From Epiperipatus broadwayi (taxonomy: Eukaryota > Onychophora > Udeonychophora > Euonychophora > Peripatidae), in NCBI GenBank assembly GCA_028023455.1, contig JAQFVV010012397.1, forward strand, positions 2,161,501 to 2,225,500: DNA of 64,000 bases, written 5' to 3'. The notes under the pieces were generated by a model that had not been told where the DNA came from, did not search any database, and saw only the letters and a list, made by a program, of their open reading frames with translations. Both the position numbers and the translations under genes were made by a program. The number at the start of each line of letters is the position of its first letter. Position 1 is the first letter of the stretch. Shown here piece after piece: positions 45,416-57,560 of the stretch.

Positions 45416-45655
45416 ATGGCCGCTCTTAAGGTAGGATTATTTCAAGTTAGATAAAATTTAAAGTTTTTTTTTTTTTTCATTGACTCATAGTTTTATAGCA
45501 GTTTGCAAAATTCGTTAAAGCTATACAATTTAAATATTGTAATAATGTTATAACATATTTGCACAATTTGTATTTTTTAGAGGAATATCGACCTTAGAAG
45601 TGGGATCAATGTTGTTCAATTTTTTTTATTTATTAATTTTCTCATTACTGCTTAA
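45416..45655 (+). CDS. Possible small divergent gene, two exons
   Basis: Exon 1 ATGGCCGCTCTTAAG (45416-45430) has a YY1-like AATATGGCCGC around the start and a donor GTAGGA. A downstream acceptor TTTGTATTTTTTAG leads to an in-frame segment (45581-45655) ending at TAA. The product would be 29 residues: MAALK, RNIDLRSG, then a hydrophobic tail ending FLFINFLITA, which could be a single membrane segment. I do not recognise it. The CRE and the position opposite RPS20 support a real promoter; the second exon is weaker. A different downstream exon (for example the acceptor at 45995) is possible. Confidence 0.3.
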
Positions 45656-46334
45656 TGAATAAGGATTTTGTATTTAAAAATGCATTAATCTTCTAACGAT
45701 TTTAACGTAGTAAAATCATAAAATTTGTAAATCAAAATAATACGTGATCGTGAATAATATTTTACATAAATATTTTTTATTGTAGTCATTAAATTAGTCT
45801 TGTTAATTATTTTTAAGCTAATATAAATATTAAATTTATAAAACTAAATTATGATATGAAAACTCAAACTGCATTTTGCGGTGTAAAAAATTTTATTATT
45901 AAAAACTTTAATAAGTAATTATCTATATCCATATATATATATACGTAAACTAAACCAGTATAATCCTGAATCAATCCAATGTTTATTTTTTAGATAGTTG
46001 GTGCTTGAAACTCAAGTTGTATCCGCCATCTTGGCACCATAGTAACACAAAAGTTCATTTACACATTATTACCATTTAATAAATAATTTTTATGGTGAAA
46101 AATATTAAAATACAATAATTCTCGAGTAATTGAGGTATTAATATATAGTAAAGTTAAGAGTAAAATTGCATTATAAATGATTTAGTAATCTTGATTAAAA
46201 TCTCCAAAAGTTTTGTGCTATTAGAAATATGAATGCTAATAAGAAATATGATATATGAGAAAAATGTGTCATGGCAAAATTCTATCATGATGGACAGAAT
46301 ATAATTTACTCAATATGCTAACATTAAACCAAAT
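45656..46334. other. Non-coding stretch with a YY1-like site
   Basis: AAGATGGCGGAT on the minus strand (near 46022-46033) is a good YY1-type sequence in an otherwise A+T-rich region. The ATG it contains is followed by a stop after five codons. No gene is supported. Confidence 0.4.
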
Positions 46335-47460
46335 ACATCATCAACCATTATCAATCCACTACAGGATGGTCTCCAAGTTCATTCCATCTTTTCCTATCTT
46401 TAGCTTCTCTTCTCCATCTCACCCCTGCACACTTTCTTATTTCATCCATCCATCTCACATGTGGTCTCTTTCAGGGTCTTTTAAATCTCTTTTGGAACCC
46501 GGTTTAAGATATCAATTGTTCATCTATTATCATCTCTTCTAGCAATATGTCCAGCCCAACTCCACTTCAGTCTTTTAATTTTTTTCAATGAGGTCAGTAA
46601 CACCTGTTTGTTCTCTTACCCATACATTGCGTTTTCGATTTCTTCTAGTTACTCCCAACATGCATCTCTCCATTCTTCCTTGAGTGGTCTGAAGTCTCTG
46701 TATTGCTCTTCTATTAAGTGTCCAAGTCTCAGATCCATAAGTAAGAGCTGGCAAAACACATTTATTAAAAACCTTTCTTTTCAAACACATAGGCATATTT
46801 TCGTTTAGTATCAAGTTATTTCTACCAAAAGCACTCCAACCAAGTTTAATTCTATGATTAATTTCACCCATTATGTTTCCATCTGTATTAATAATCTGAC
46901 CAAGGTATTTGTAACTTAACTTCTAATTCATCATAATCAATCTTTATTTTCATATTTTGAGAAAATCTATTAAACATTACTTTAGTCTTTTTAACATTTA
47001 TCTTTAGTCCTACTTTCACCTGATAACTCCTGCAACATTTCCTGTAGCTCTAAAGCATTATTTGCAAAAACAACTACATCATCTGCAAAATCTAAATGAC
47101 TTAAATAATCTGCATTTACTTTCACTCCTTTAGCTTCCCATTCTAATCCACAAAATACTTCTTGCATCACTGCTGTAAAAAGTTTTGAAGATATGGAGTC
47201 ATCCTGTCTTACACCCATTTCAATGTTGATTTTCCTACTATCATTATGTATTCTAATTGTTGTTGCATTTTTATAAATATTCTTTAAAATATGACAATAC
47301 CCTGGATCTACACCTTGACCCAATGCTTTAATCACTGGAGAAATATTTATAGAATCAAATGCCTTTTCATAATCTACAAATTCTAAGCATAATGGCAACA
47401 CATTCATTTGTCCTTTCTATAACTTCTCTCAATACCTGGATGTGATCTACTGTACTAAAT
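46335..47460 (-). pseudogene. RTE-like LINE copy, 5'-truncated
   Basis: From 47460 down, it opens with FSTVDHIQVLREVIERTNE and VDYEKAFDSINISPVIKALG, then MGVRQDDSISSKLFTAVMQE. Next come LDFADDVVVFANNALELQEM (near 47090), RIKLGWSAFGRNN and KVFNKCVLPALTYGSETWTL (near 46740), ending RKRNVWVREQTGVTDLIEKN. The 138- and 98-codon ORFs are its longest intact parts. Its 3' tail, TGGATTGATAATGGTTGAT, is shared with the copy ending near 10420. Of the three copies it looks best preserved. Confidence 0.88.
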
Positions 47461-48285
47461 ACATATGCGTAGTTAAACATTAATTTGTTACCTATTTTAT
47501 TGTGACTAGATCAAAAACTTCCTCTATAAATTGGATAAATGCATAATTATTTCACAATGAAATAATTTTTCTCATTTTTTGGGCCAAAACTAAGATCTCT
47601 TCTAAATGATTTGACAATTTATTGAATTTTTTTTAATTGTTCTATTTCCAAAAATAATGGCTAGATATTGTTGGTTCTTCTATTTCAGTTTTTCATTGTT
47701 TTTGCTTTTTTTAAAATTTGAGAATGACATCATAATTGATAATACTATTATCAAAGACAATTCAAGACTAAGAAATCTGAAAATATCTTGAATTTAAAAA
47801 CATTAATAAATGAATTTAAAACAAATAATGAAATGGAAAAAGCTACTGATACACTGATTACATTAAATTAAGGTTATTTTATATTAACTTTAGGTATGAC
47901 TAAATTTTTTTTAATGTAAAATTTTTTTGTTGAGATGAATTTTTATAAATATATAAGCAAAGTCCAATTTTTTTGATTAATTGAATTTTTAAATTTTTTA
48001 CTTTTTATTTCACTTAATGTAAAATACTTATTTATTGATACTGTTTTATATATATATTCTATAATGTGCATCTACACTCTCTGTATATGAAAAGAATATG
48101 TGTAGTATAACTTTGAAATATGGTTTGCTTAAGTTTTGAAACTTAATTGTTATTCTTTGCATCTTAGTGAAATATTATGCTACATCATCATTGCTTTTTT
48201 CCAGCTTACATTTATCTTCTGCATTAATGTCACTAATATGCTAATACCAATTCTGTATAAACATAATTAAACTATGCTACAGCCG
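47461..48285. other. A+T-rich spacer
   Basis: No gene or repeat recognised. Confidence 0.4.
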
Positions 48286-48350
48286 AATTGTGAAATTAGT
48301 TTCTGGTTATTGTCTTTCATCAATGAGGAGCATACTCAAATATATAATTG
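48286..48350 (-). repeat. Relative of the 10.95-kb foldback loop
   Basis: The minus strand reads TTGATGAAAGACAATAACCA then GAAACTAATTTC, parallel to CTGATGAAGGCCACAAGCCA then GAAACTAG in the foldback at 10948-11245. Confidence 0.5.
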
Positions 48351-48631
48351 TTGATAAGTGTCATATATATAAAGTAAATTAGCTAGGGATTCAAAACTTT
48401 AGAATGTTTCAAATCTTATGTTATTAGCTTGAATAATATAAGTTAAAATAGCTGCCAAAGAAATTAGTTTGAAAATTTAGTTTGCTCTATAATCTAATAT
48501 CCATTGATTACTTATGGGTTTAGATTAAATTGATCTAACGTGGATTACTGCAGTTACAATTATATAAATGCCTATAAATAAATGTAATTAGAAATATACA
48601 AACATATAGTTTTATAGAAGAAAGGATCTTA

Positions 48632-48957
48632 CAGTGCCAAGATAGCACATCCATCTGCCATGTTTGTGATCAGAGTTTTGAATCTGGACCAAATGAATGA
48701 GGCTTAGGATATTTCTTTCAGGTTTCTGGTCCATAATCAACCCACCTAATCATCTGATATTGTTCAATAAATAGCTATCTCACTATTCTTAGCTAGAGGG
48801 TAAAATGATTGAAAAATATTCAAACGCTCACCATCTGTCAATTATCAAGTCCAGTGAGTATTTTCTCCTTTATCGTTCCTCTACAAGTGCTATCAAAGGA
48901 GCCTTTGCTCTGCAAGAGGCTATTTAATAAAAAGATTTTATGTTGTAAAAAAAAAAT
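48632..48957 (+). repeat. tRNA-derived SINE with A-tail
   Basis: An A-box-like GCCAAGATAGCAC region is followed at tRNA-like spacing by a B-box-like GAGTTTTGAATCTGG, then a body with TTTGCTCTGCAAGAGGC, AATAAA and a terminal A run (48948-48957). The structure (head, body, A-tail, about 325 bp) fits a SINE. No second full copy in the window confirms the family. Confidence 0.5.
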
Positions 48958-50205
48958 GTTAATTATCGCCCAGTATTAAAAACGATTCGTTGAATTTGTT
49001 TACAAAATGAAAAAACTCCATAACAACAAATTACTTGGTAACAGTATAAAGAGTATAAAAATATTAACAAAAGATGTGTGATGTATACTTCCTATCCAAA
49101 AAAAAAAAAAAATGAATCCATTCTTTGCAAATGTTGAATGGATTAATATATCAAAAATTTAAAAAAAAATGTAATTAATTTAATCAGTAATCAAATTGAT
49201 GCTTTAATATTTATTCAAAATTATTTAATAAAGCACATATCTTGCATCCATTAATTACTATAGCTTGAACTGAGTGGCACTACTGTATGGAGAGTTTGTC
49301 AGGGTTTTAATAGCTTGTGTAAGCATAGGAAATAATGCTTATGTGATGTTTAGCATTTTTAAACAATTGTGTAAATAATTCGATATGAGATTCTTAATAA
49401 CAATTTAATTTGATTAATAATAAGACATCAATGAAAATTAATATAATATTTAGAAATAAATATTGTCCAACTTAAAAAAATTTCATTTATATTTTAAAAT
49501 GTTCTTTATAAATTACAAATAAAATTCTGTCATTAGATTTTATTTCAAGCAATTTTGTAAGAATAGTAGTATTTGTCTAATTTTAATTAATTATATTGTT
49601 CTGCATTAAAATAATAATTCATTGTTATCCCTGTTACATTATTTAAAAGTTATAAATTAAAATGTGCTATCTGATAACAAAATACAAGTATAATAGTATA
49701 AATCAGCAACTTCTAATATACCGATAAATTTTTGAAGTAGCTTTTTAAAATTTTATGCCCATCAGACATTATTTTAGTTGGAATTTACTTGAATACCATT
49801 TTTATTTAATTTTAAATATTAAGTCCTGTAAATTTATCAGTCAGATTAATGTATCATGATTCTATTTTGCATTTTAAGAGGAGTTGTCCAAACTGCTCAA
49901 CTCATGAATTTCATGTTTAACTAGTAAAAAAGAAGAAGGGAAGGAAAATAAACTTTTCCATGAAAGTATGTGAGTGTTTGGGAGGGGAGGGGGACAATGA
50001 TAACAACTAATCTAGCAAGAGAAAAGGTTGATATTTATTTTTTGATAATAATGATATACATATTGACAATATACATATCTACTATATATAAAAATGTATT
50101 ATTATTACAATAATTGCTATTAAATTCAATAGTGTAGTTTACAGCTTCATGCAGATGCAGAAATGGTTAGAAATAATTGGTGTATTACTGAATTATTTCT
50201 ATATC
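48958..50205. other. A+T-rich spacer with one foldback relic
   Basis: Near 49270-49370, GGCACTACTGTATGGAGAGT recalls the right arm of the 10948-11245 foldback. Otherwise nothing is recognised. Confidence 0.4.
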
Positions 50206-50930
50206 TATTTATACAATTTATCCACTACTTCGAACAATTTTTAGCAAAAACCTTTTATTGTACATATATACACATATATCTACATCTTGACTGTCCTGCA
50301 GTCTTCTTCAGAGTTATGATATAATGAACAAAATAAAATACATAACTATATAAATAATATAAAAAAATGTAAACAATAAAAACTAAAAACAACATAAAAT
50401 ATATAACAAAACCAAATAAATATAATTAAATCCAAATAAAATCATCCAGCAATGTAAACAGAAAATAAATATAAATTATATATGTGTATTCCTGATGGTA
50501 TACATACATATTCATGAACTATTAATTTAAATATATTATTCTTTATATATATAATCTTCTAATTACTTCTATTCCTTATAAACTTAAACTTTTGTTTTAT
50601 TAGTTCCACCTTAATGAAATACTTTAATAGTATATTTTATATTTATATTGTATATTTTATTTTATATTAACTGGATTATTTTATTTGTGTTTGATTATAT
50701 TTATTTTAGCATTATTATGTTTTATTATATTTTATGTTTTTATTATTTTATTAATTTTATTGTTTACATTTTTTATGGTATTATTTATATAGTTATGTAT
50801 TTTATGTTCATTATATTATATCCCTGAAGAAAACTGCAGGACAGTCGAAACGTAAGATTGTGCATGACTATAGGTCAATATAAGGTCTTTGTAAAAAGCG
50901 TTTGAAGTAGTGGATAAATTGTATTTATAT
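50206..50930. mobile_element. Long foldback element with about 230-bp arms and the hairpin motif in each
   Basis: The left arm (about 50206-50450) and right arm (about 50690-50930) are inverted. Outer ends share ACAATTTATCCACTACTTC, and inner parts share ATAATGAACA.AAAATACATA and long A+T-rich stretches. The motif lies at 50283-50311 (minus, CTGAAGAAGACTGCAGGACA then GTCAAGATG) and 50824-50852 (plus, CTGAAGAAAACTGCAGGACA then GTCGAAACG). The middle section also occurs next to the half copy at 16360-16760. No coding capacity. Confidence 0.75.
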
Positions 50931-53900
50931 AAGATATTACAGCAAAATAAAGGAGGTAGTGAATTTGGTAATATATCTATTTATCTGGAAAATTTGTTAA
51001 TCAGAAAGGCTAGGGAATTCAGAAATCAAAAATGTCTAATTAATAGTATTGGATTTATAATAGAAACCAATAGCAATGTAAAACACAGTTTTAGCATTTA
51101 TAGATCTGATGTTTACTCTCTCTGGTGAAGATTGTCATATTTCAATTGTCTTTTTTTTTTTTTTTTTTATGATTAATACCTGACAAATCCTTTTGAGATT
51201 TTTTTAATAAAAAAAATCCTGAGCTTAACTGGGAATTTTTTAATTTCTCATAGGAAAAAAAAATACCCTAAATCTTGACTTAGAGCTCTTTGCTAAATTT
51301 GTGTATACATATTGATAGAAAATGTAATGCTTATTTTTTTTTTCCAGTTATTTTTTGATGGACTATAGATAGTTTAATTTTGTATATATTGTACCCTCAC
51401 CAATTGGTCAATAGAACAACAAACGCAAATAAAATGCTCTGGCTAAAATTTTCAATCTTAATACAGTAGAAACAAGTCTTAATAAAATTTTACGATAATT
51501 TTTTACCAGTAGACTAGCTCAAATTAATAATAAAGAATATATGGTTCGATTTTAAATAAATGAATAATAAAATAATATAATAATAATAATCATGAGACAT
51601 TTGGTGAAAGATATAGTTGTTGAACTACATTGAGAACATTTCCTAAGAACTTAATTTCAATGGCATAAGTATACTATTCCCCCCTTTTATTCAAATAATA
51701 ATATAAATCCATAGCATTCTTAAGACTTTAAAAAATATTAGAAATAATCTAATATAATATTAGAAAATAAATTATAATCTCTTATTAAAATATAATGTCA
51801 TGTTCTTTAAATAAATCATTAACTTAATTTATAATATCCTGTAGACAAGTATGATGAGGTATTTTGCATCATTTCTAACTACACCTCAACAATAATAATA
51901 ATCTGGTCACTAATAATAATAATAATACAATTCTTCTATCATGTGGCGTGTTAAAAGTATGGTATAATTTGAACAATATGTGGCAATAAGAATTATATTT
52001 AATTATATGGCAGTAATTTAAAATATAATTTATGACTAAAAATAATATTATACTATGTAATATTTCAGTACCATATTCTGAATAATAATCATTTAATAAA
52101 TTATTTAATAATTATAATGTGCAAAATATGTTTAATGTTGGAAATTCTGTGATCAAATCTTGTGGAAGTGAATGGATCAATATTAACACTGACAACAAGT
52201 TTTATAAAACTTTAACATTTATTCTATTTAACAAATCAACTATGTACAAAATATTTAGAATCTTTAATAAAAACTAATAAATATGATATTAAAATTAAAA
52301 CAAAATATATACAAAATTAAAACAAAAGAAAAGATTAGGTTACAGATTTTTAATCAAAAAAAAAATCAATAGGTAAGCCTTCACTCTGGCTTATGAATTT
52401 TTTACTTAGGAATACATATATTGTTTACCTGACAATATTATATTACATTTGCTACTAGTTTAATGAATATGAAAATATTACTTCACTTTCAGAAAGTATA
52501 AAAAATAAAATACTTAACATAATATTTTGTCAATCGAAATATGTTTTAGGTTCATTATAAATTATTAAAATATAAAAATATAAGCATTCATCATACATTT
52601 CACTATTCCTCAGTTTGATGATTCTTTGTCAATATACATTATTTCAAAATATCATGGTTTTATAAAAAATCTTAAAATATCCAAAAATATTTAAAATATT
52701 AGGAATGAATATGATTTCTTTATCATCAAAAATATTAAGAATAATTATGATTTTTTTCTCATTTTCGTCATCAAGCATTAAACATTTAAGATCATTTGCA
52801 TTTCTGCTTAATTCAAAACCTATCTTGCCTTTTTTTAAAACAATTTATCATTCTAAGTTTATTCATTATTCTTTCAGGGTACTAGTCTATACGATGTATT
52901 ACTAATGAAATTAAGATAGCAATATAATGTATAGGACATGAAGGAATAACTAGAGTAATATAAAATAATTCATCAATCCGCATGGAAAACAATGTGAATA
53001 AATAGGAACAACCTCATCTAATACCTTAAGAAATAATGTCTTGGCTATCTTTCAGCATTTACAGAAAATTTAAATACAAATATCAAACACTGTCCATAAA
53101 ATAAATACAAAAATACAGAGATATGTTAATTGTATTTATATAACAACTACTTAGATATAATATAGGCTAATTTTCCTATCTTCTTAACACATCTTACAAA
53201 TATAAACATTTCCTACTCCCCTGTTCACTATCATCTAAATTCCAAATAAATTTGAACAATCAACATTGTAAAATGAACTAGACAATTTTTCCAATAATAA
53301 ACAAAAGTAACACATTAATTTATCCAACCATAAATACTATAAGATGTGGTTTTACACACTTAAGCTTAGTCACAAATACAAATGACTGATTAAAATATTC
53401 GATCAATATTCATATATTTAAAATAAATATTATACTGTTTATTTAGCAAAGAATCATATAAAGTTATGATAATTAATAAAGTTATAATGAACTTAATAAA
53501 TAAAAAATATATGCATATTTTTATTCATGGCTTATATCTCTTAATAAAAATCTGTATGTGTTATTAAGTCACACATCCGTATGTTCATTCATTCATGTAA
53601 CAAGATGAATATTTAAAACTCCAAACAATTCTCAAAAAAATACATCGTAGAATAATTAAAAAAACAATTTAAATTATCTATGTGATTTATTATTTGTTAT
53701 CACATTTTTGATGTCTCTTGGTCCAATTCACATATAAAAATCACAAATATCATTCATACAGCGCTCATCATAAACTAATATACTTTAAAGAAATGTTTTC
53801 AAAAATTAAAAGACCCTACAAAAATGTAACTTCTACTTTAACATATAAATAAATTATAATTCTAATGTTAGTATATTTTTTTAAAATAATAAATAACTAA
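50931..53900. other. Long A+T-rich non-coding stretch
   Basis: It contains a T run at 51152-51170 and ATA/AAT microsatellite runs near 51570-51590 and 51890-51930. No gene is supported. A 66-codon ORF at 52705-52905 is low-complexity. Confidence 0.4.
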
Positions 53901-53918
53901 TAATAATGAAATTTAAAG

Positions 53919-54037
53919 TTACATATCTCTAACTTTATAAAATCCTTCTATAACAGTTCTGTTAATAACATGGGGGACCGCGCGGTTGCTCAGCGACAGT
54001 ATTTGTTCAAAGCTTTTTTCTCCTTCGAACTCTCCTC
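53919..54037 (-). CDS. Candidate terminal exon, unrecognised protein
   Basis: After an acceptor-like TTTTTGTATTATGCGCCAG, the minus strand encodes GEFEGEKSFEQILSLSNRAV then PHVINRTVIEGFYKVRDM and a stop (38 residues, entered in phase 1). G+C is strikingly high for this window (CCGCGCGG near 53980) and codon use is balanced, which suggests past or present coding. The opposite strand is also open (from MGDRAVAQRQYLF at 53970), so the coding strand is not proven. No family recognised. Confidence 0.35.
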
Positions 54038-54192
54038 CTGGCGCATAATACAAAAACACAATAAAAAGAATGTTTGTCAACTTTCAAAAAATCTTGAAAA
54101 ATAATGTCAATCCTGTTGCGAAAGATTTTTAATGCAGTCTATTTTCTGCAAATCTTTTCATGAGAACCATTATTTATTCCATAGTTTTTTTT

Positions 54193-54336
54193 TTAAAAAT
54201 CCATTTCGAAAAGGTAAGGCATTTTTTCCCATGTATGTATGTAAATTCCAAGTTGTTCGGGAACAAATGCATCATTCGCAGTCAGATTTATTAACACGTA
54301 ATCCTTGAATAAAACAGATGTCTTTCCATTTTCAAT
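54193..54336 (-). CDS. Candidate coding segment, unrecognised protein
   Basis: The minus frame is open for 47 residues between stops: NGKTSVLFKDYVLINLTAND, then AFVPEQLGIYIHTWEKMPYL, ending FEMDF. The composition looks like globular protein rather than A+T-rich noise. There is no Met near the start. The best acceptor (AATGGAAAG|ACA) lacks a pyrimidine tract but would be in phase with the upstream segment at 54815-54958. It could be the last exon of one transcript, with the segment at 53919-54037 belonging to another. Confidence 0.35.
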   Translation of the reverse strand: MENGKTSVLFKDYVLINLTANDAFVPEQLGIYIHTWEKMPYLFEMDF

Positions 54337-54814
54337 TTAAATTTTCATAAAGTACATAATAAAATGAATAGTTGAATAGGTTTCAATTACAAAAAGTTAT
54401 TTATTTCTGGTATAATAATATTTTTTTTTGCCATTATCTATTTCTCGTTTGCATTTACATCATAATGAATTTAAAATAGCAGGTTTTTATATTTAAATAT
54501 TCGCTCATTTAATATAACTTTTGTTAACACTTATATTCTTTATAGTAGTTATCTTTTTTTAAAAAAATACTTTACTTCCAAAAATTTAAATATAATTTGC
54601 TTCAAAAATAAATATTTCTTCTTTTTAATACTATAATCCTTCTAAATAATTTCAATATTATAGAGAGCGCAATATATTTTATAGCTCATCTAATATTTTA
54701 TAGAGTTCAGAGGTAAATTACATTTTAGTCTTTTTCAATAATTTTTTCTTAAATAATACTTTTTAAAATTTTTTAGCTTTATAAACACAGATACATTCAC
54801 TATATGTATCATAC

Positions 54815-54958
54815 CTCTGGATAATATTCGTTTGCAACTTTGAAATGCTCTGCAAAAATAAATAATTTTTTACATGGCACTGGAAAAACCATACTCCTAT
54901 AAATTCTTTGGTCCTTCATTACTAATCTCATATATAAGTCCATAGATTCTTGTTCCAT
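54815..54958 (-). CDS. Candidate first exon, unrecognised protein
   Basis: It begins at ATG (54956-54958) and runs 48 codons: MEQESMDLYMRLVMKDQRIY, a middle containing VFPVPCKKLFIFAEHF, and KVANEYYPE. It ends at a consensus donor GAG|GTATGA in phase 0. Unspliced, the frame stops two codons later. Together with the two downstream segments it suggests a small minus-strand gene or recent pseudogene. I do not recognise the protein and cannot settle the exon connections. Confidence 0.4.
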
Positions 54959-54959
54959 A

Positions 54960-56395
54960 ATTTATCAACAAATTTTAATTTAGCTTTAGAATAGTCCACT
55001 AGCAGGAAATATACTGGGTTTATTCACACATTTTTAGTTGTACTAAATACTAGTTTTTAATCCTTTCGACTTTTTCTTTAAAAATAAAATTTTATTAAAA
55101 AATATAAATAATTGACTGTTAACTTAAATATATTACAAACCTATAGTAATATAACTTGATTCTTTTTATCACATAATAACTTTTAAACAATAACTACAAC
55201 TTGATTATACACAGTATTTATACCTGTTCTTTTTATACAAATTCAATTGATTGACAAATCATCAGACTACAAACTCATTTACATATTTCCCAATTATGTA
55301 CTTTTAAAAATTAGCAATAAAATTATGAATCATCATTTTAAATAATAAATATTTAATACAAATAATTTATTTTATAACAAAAAAAATATTTAAACTGATA
55401 CATTTTATTAATTCCTACTAATTTATGAAATTATAAAAAATATTTAGTCCAAATGTAGCAATTGTTAGCTTAAAATATCTTTCAAAAAATTAAATAATAT
55501 TTATTCAAGTCTATTTTATCATGTATAAAATGTTTCAATTTTATCAACACTTAGAAAGTAACTAAAACTTTCTCTAAAACCATGAAAGCACAATACACTG
55601 CTCTCCAGATAATGTTTAATTTTTTTTTGAAATTTACTATCTGCAAGAAAACTAAATAAATATTTAATTGCAAAATAATACACATTAAAAAATATTAAAT
55701 TTAATAATAAAAATTTAGAATAATAATTTTGAGATTTTTATAACATTACTAAAAATTAAAACATTTAATACACCATAAAAATCAAAACTTTAATAAAAAA
55801 TTATTATATAATTTAAACTTACTTTTAGAAGATAAATTTAATAACTTATTCAAATCTATTAAACATTATATTAAAATTAGTGTTTTTTTAAAGGTTTATT
55901 TAATAAGACATTCAATACATTTTTTTAAATATAACTGAGACCAGTCATTCCAACCATACAATATTAACTTATTCTGCTTTCTTATACAATTTTAACACTT
56001 AAAATAGTTTTAAAATATTTTCTAGCTTTCTATGTATTGCTTTTATTAAATTTTTAAAAGAAATTGGCTTTTTAGCACATTCAGCCTCAATAAAAAGGGT
56101 ACAATATATATACATGGTGAGCCACATTTACATGCAGTTATGAGTAGTTGGAATTGTAATTATATATTAATATTGAATTTTGCAAACATTGTAATAATAA
56201 ATTTAAAGAGTGTGTATATGTACATATTTTAAAATGGCATTTAATCTTTCATGTGCAGGTGGGCTTCAGAATAGTATGGATGAGATGGCTGAAGAACTTA
56301 CATTGACAATAAGAGTTTACAGAATTGATTATATTAATCCCGTTATAAACATCTATTCGAAAATATTAGAATTAGAAAATAGTGTAATAATAGCT
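54960..56395. other. A+T-rich spacer
   Basis: No gene, RNA or repeat is supported upstream of the RTE-like fragment. Confidence 0.4.
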
Positions 56396-57560
56396 ACATG
56401 AATAAGCCAGAGAAAATGGTAAATTTACTATCTGAGATGAAAAGGAAAATATTAATATTATAGAACTATAAAAGATGAATCAATTAGAAAAAGACTGAAT
56501 AAATGTATGAATTTTCCTCTTTGGAAATAATTTCAGATAAAAAAACAAAATAGTGTGTTGTTAGTAGCTTTTCAATAAATGATAGAATGATGGTGATCAG
56601 ATTGAAAACATTTATCAAAAAAATCAGATATAATTCAGGGATTAATACTAACTAATAATTGTAATAATGAAGCAGAAAACATATATAAAGAAATGAACAA
56701 AGTCATGAAAAGAAATATAAAAAGTTATATAATGATAATAAGGAATGGAATTGTGATAGAATAGAAAAGAGATGATTTAATTGGAAATTTTGGATTGGAT
56801 ATAAAAAATGTAAGAAGTAAAATATTGAATTTTTGTAATCAAAATAATTTAGTAGTAACAAATATATGGCTTTAAAATCATGAAAGATTTATGTATGGAA
56901 AACTTCAAATGAACAGAATAGATTTCTATTATGTTTAGTAAAACTATTAAGAATGCATGTGCATATTATGAAACTTATAAAGATTTGTTCACAATTTAGC
57001 TAATTTAGAATTAAGATTAAATTTTTAAAGAATAAGAACAACTGAACAAAAAAGAAATAAGCAATTAATAAATTTAAAGGGATATTGGGGAAAAATTTTC
57101 AGAGTTATTCGATAACAAATTAAACATAAATAATAGCAATCTAATTGACAAAGTAAATTCAGATGAAAGATGGGAATGTATCGAGGAAAATTTAAAAAAA
57201 GCAATAATAAAGATAATGTGTTAAAAAAAGAAATGTGGCAAAAACATCTTGGATTAATGATAATATAATGAGTAAAAAATTGTAGAAGATGGAGAAATAT
57301 GAATTTATAGAAGATAGAAATATGTGTAGAAGGCTTAATAATAAATTGAGACAATTAAGGTAAGGGGAGAGTAGTTAGAAGGGAAATGTAATGAAATGGA
57401 GAAAATAAAGAAAAAGTGATTACATTTATAAAAGAATAATATGTATGGGCAAAGTGCAATCACACAAAATAGTGATTGAAGATAAAAATGGCAAAGCATT
57501 GAAATTCAGCAGGGAATTGATAGGATTTCAGTTTGGATTATTTTAGAATTATGGAAACAA
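56396..57560 (+). pseudogene. RTE-like LINE, endonuclease part
   Basis: In shifting frames it gives NKPEKMVNLLSEMKRK (near 56402), ENIYKEMNKVMK (near 56675), GNFGLDIKNVRSKILNFCNQ then NNLVVTN (near 56785-56865), and FMYGKLQMNRIDFYYV (near 56890). It ends with IEDKNGKALKFSRELIGFQF (near 57475). These match the order of the RTE endonuclease (LGxFC..N.L.I.NT, the RR.YTW and NQIDY segments) and the linker before the RT. The RT half, seen in the three other copies, is absent here. Confidence 0.65.

Noticed and set aside
46022-46045. Start codon of a minus-strand gene at AAGATGGCGGAT
   Set aside because: The frame stops after five codons and there is no usable donor before the stop. It is kept only as a YY1-like site.
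57025-57354. 109-codon minus-strand ORF with hydrophobic sequence
   Set aside because: It is the complement of the A-rich linker of the RTE-like fragment at 56396-57560. T-rich complements give hydrophobic-looking peptides by chance.
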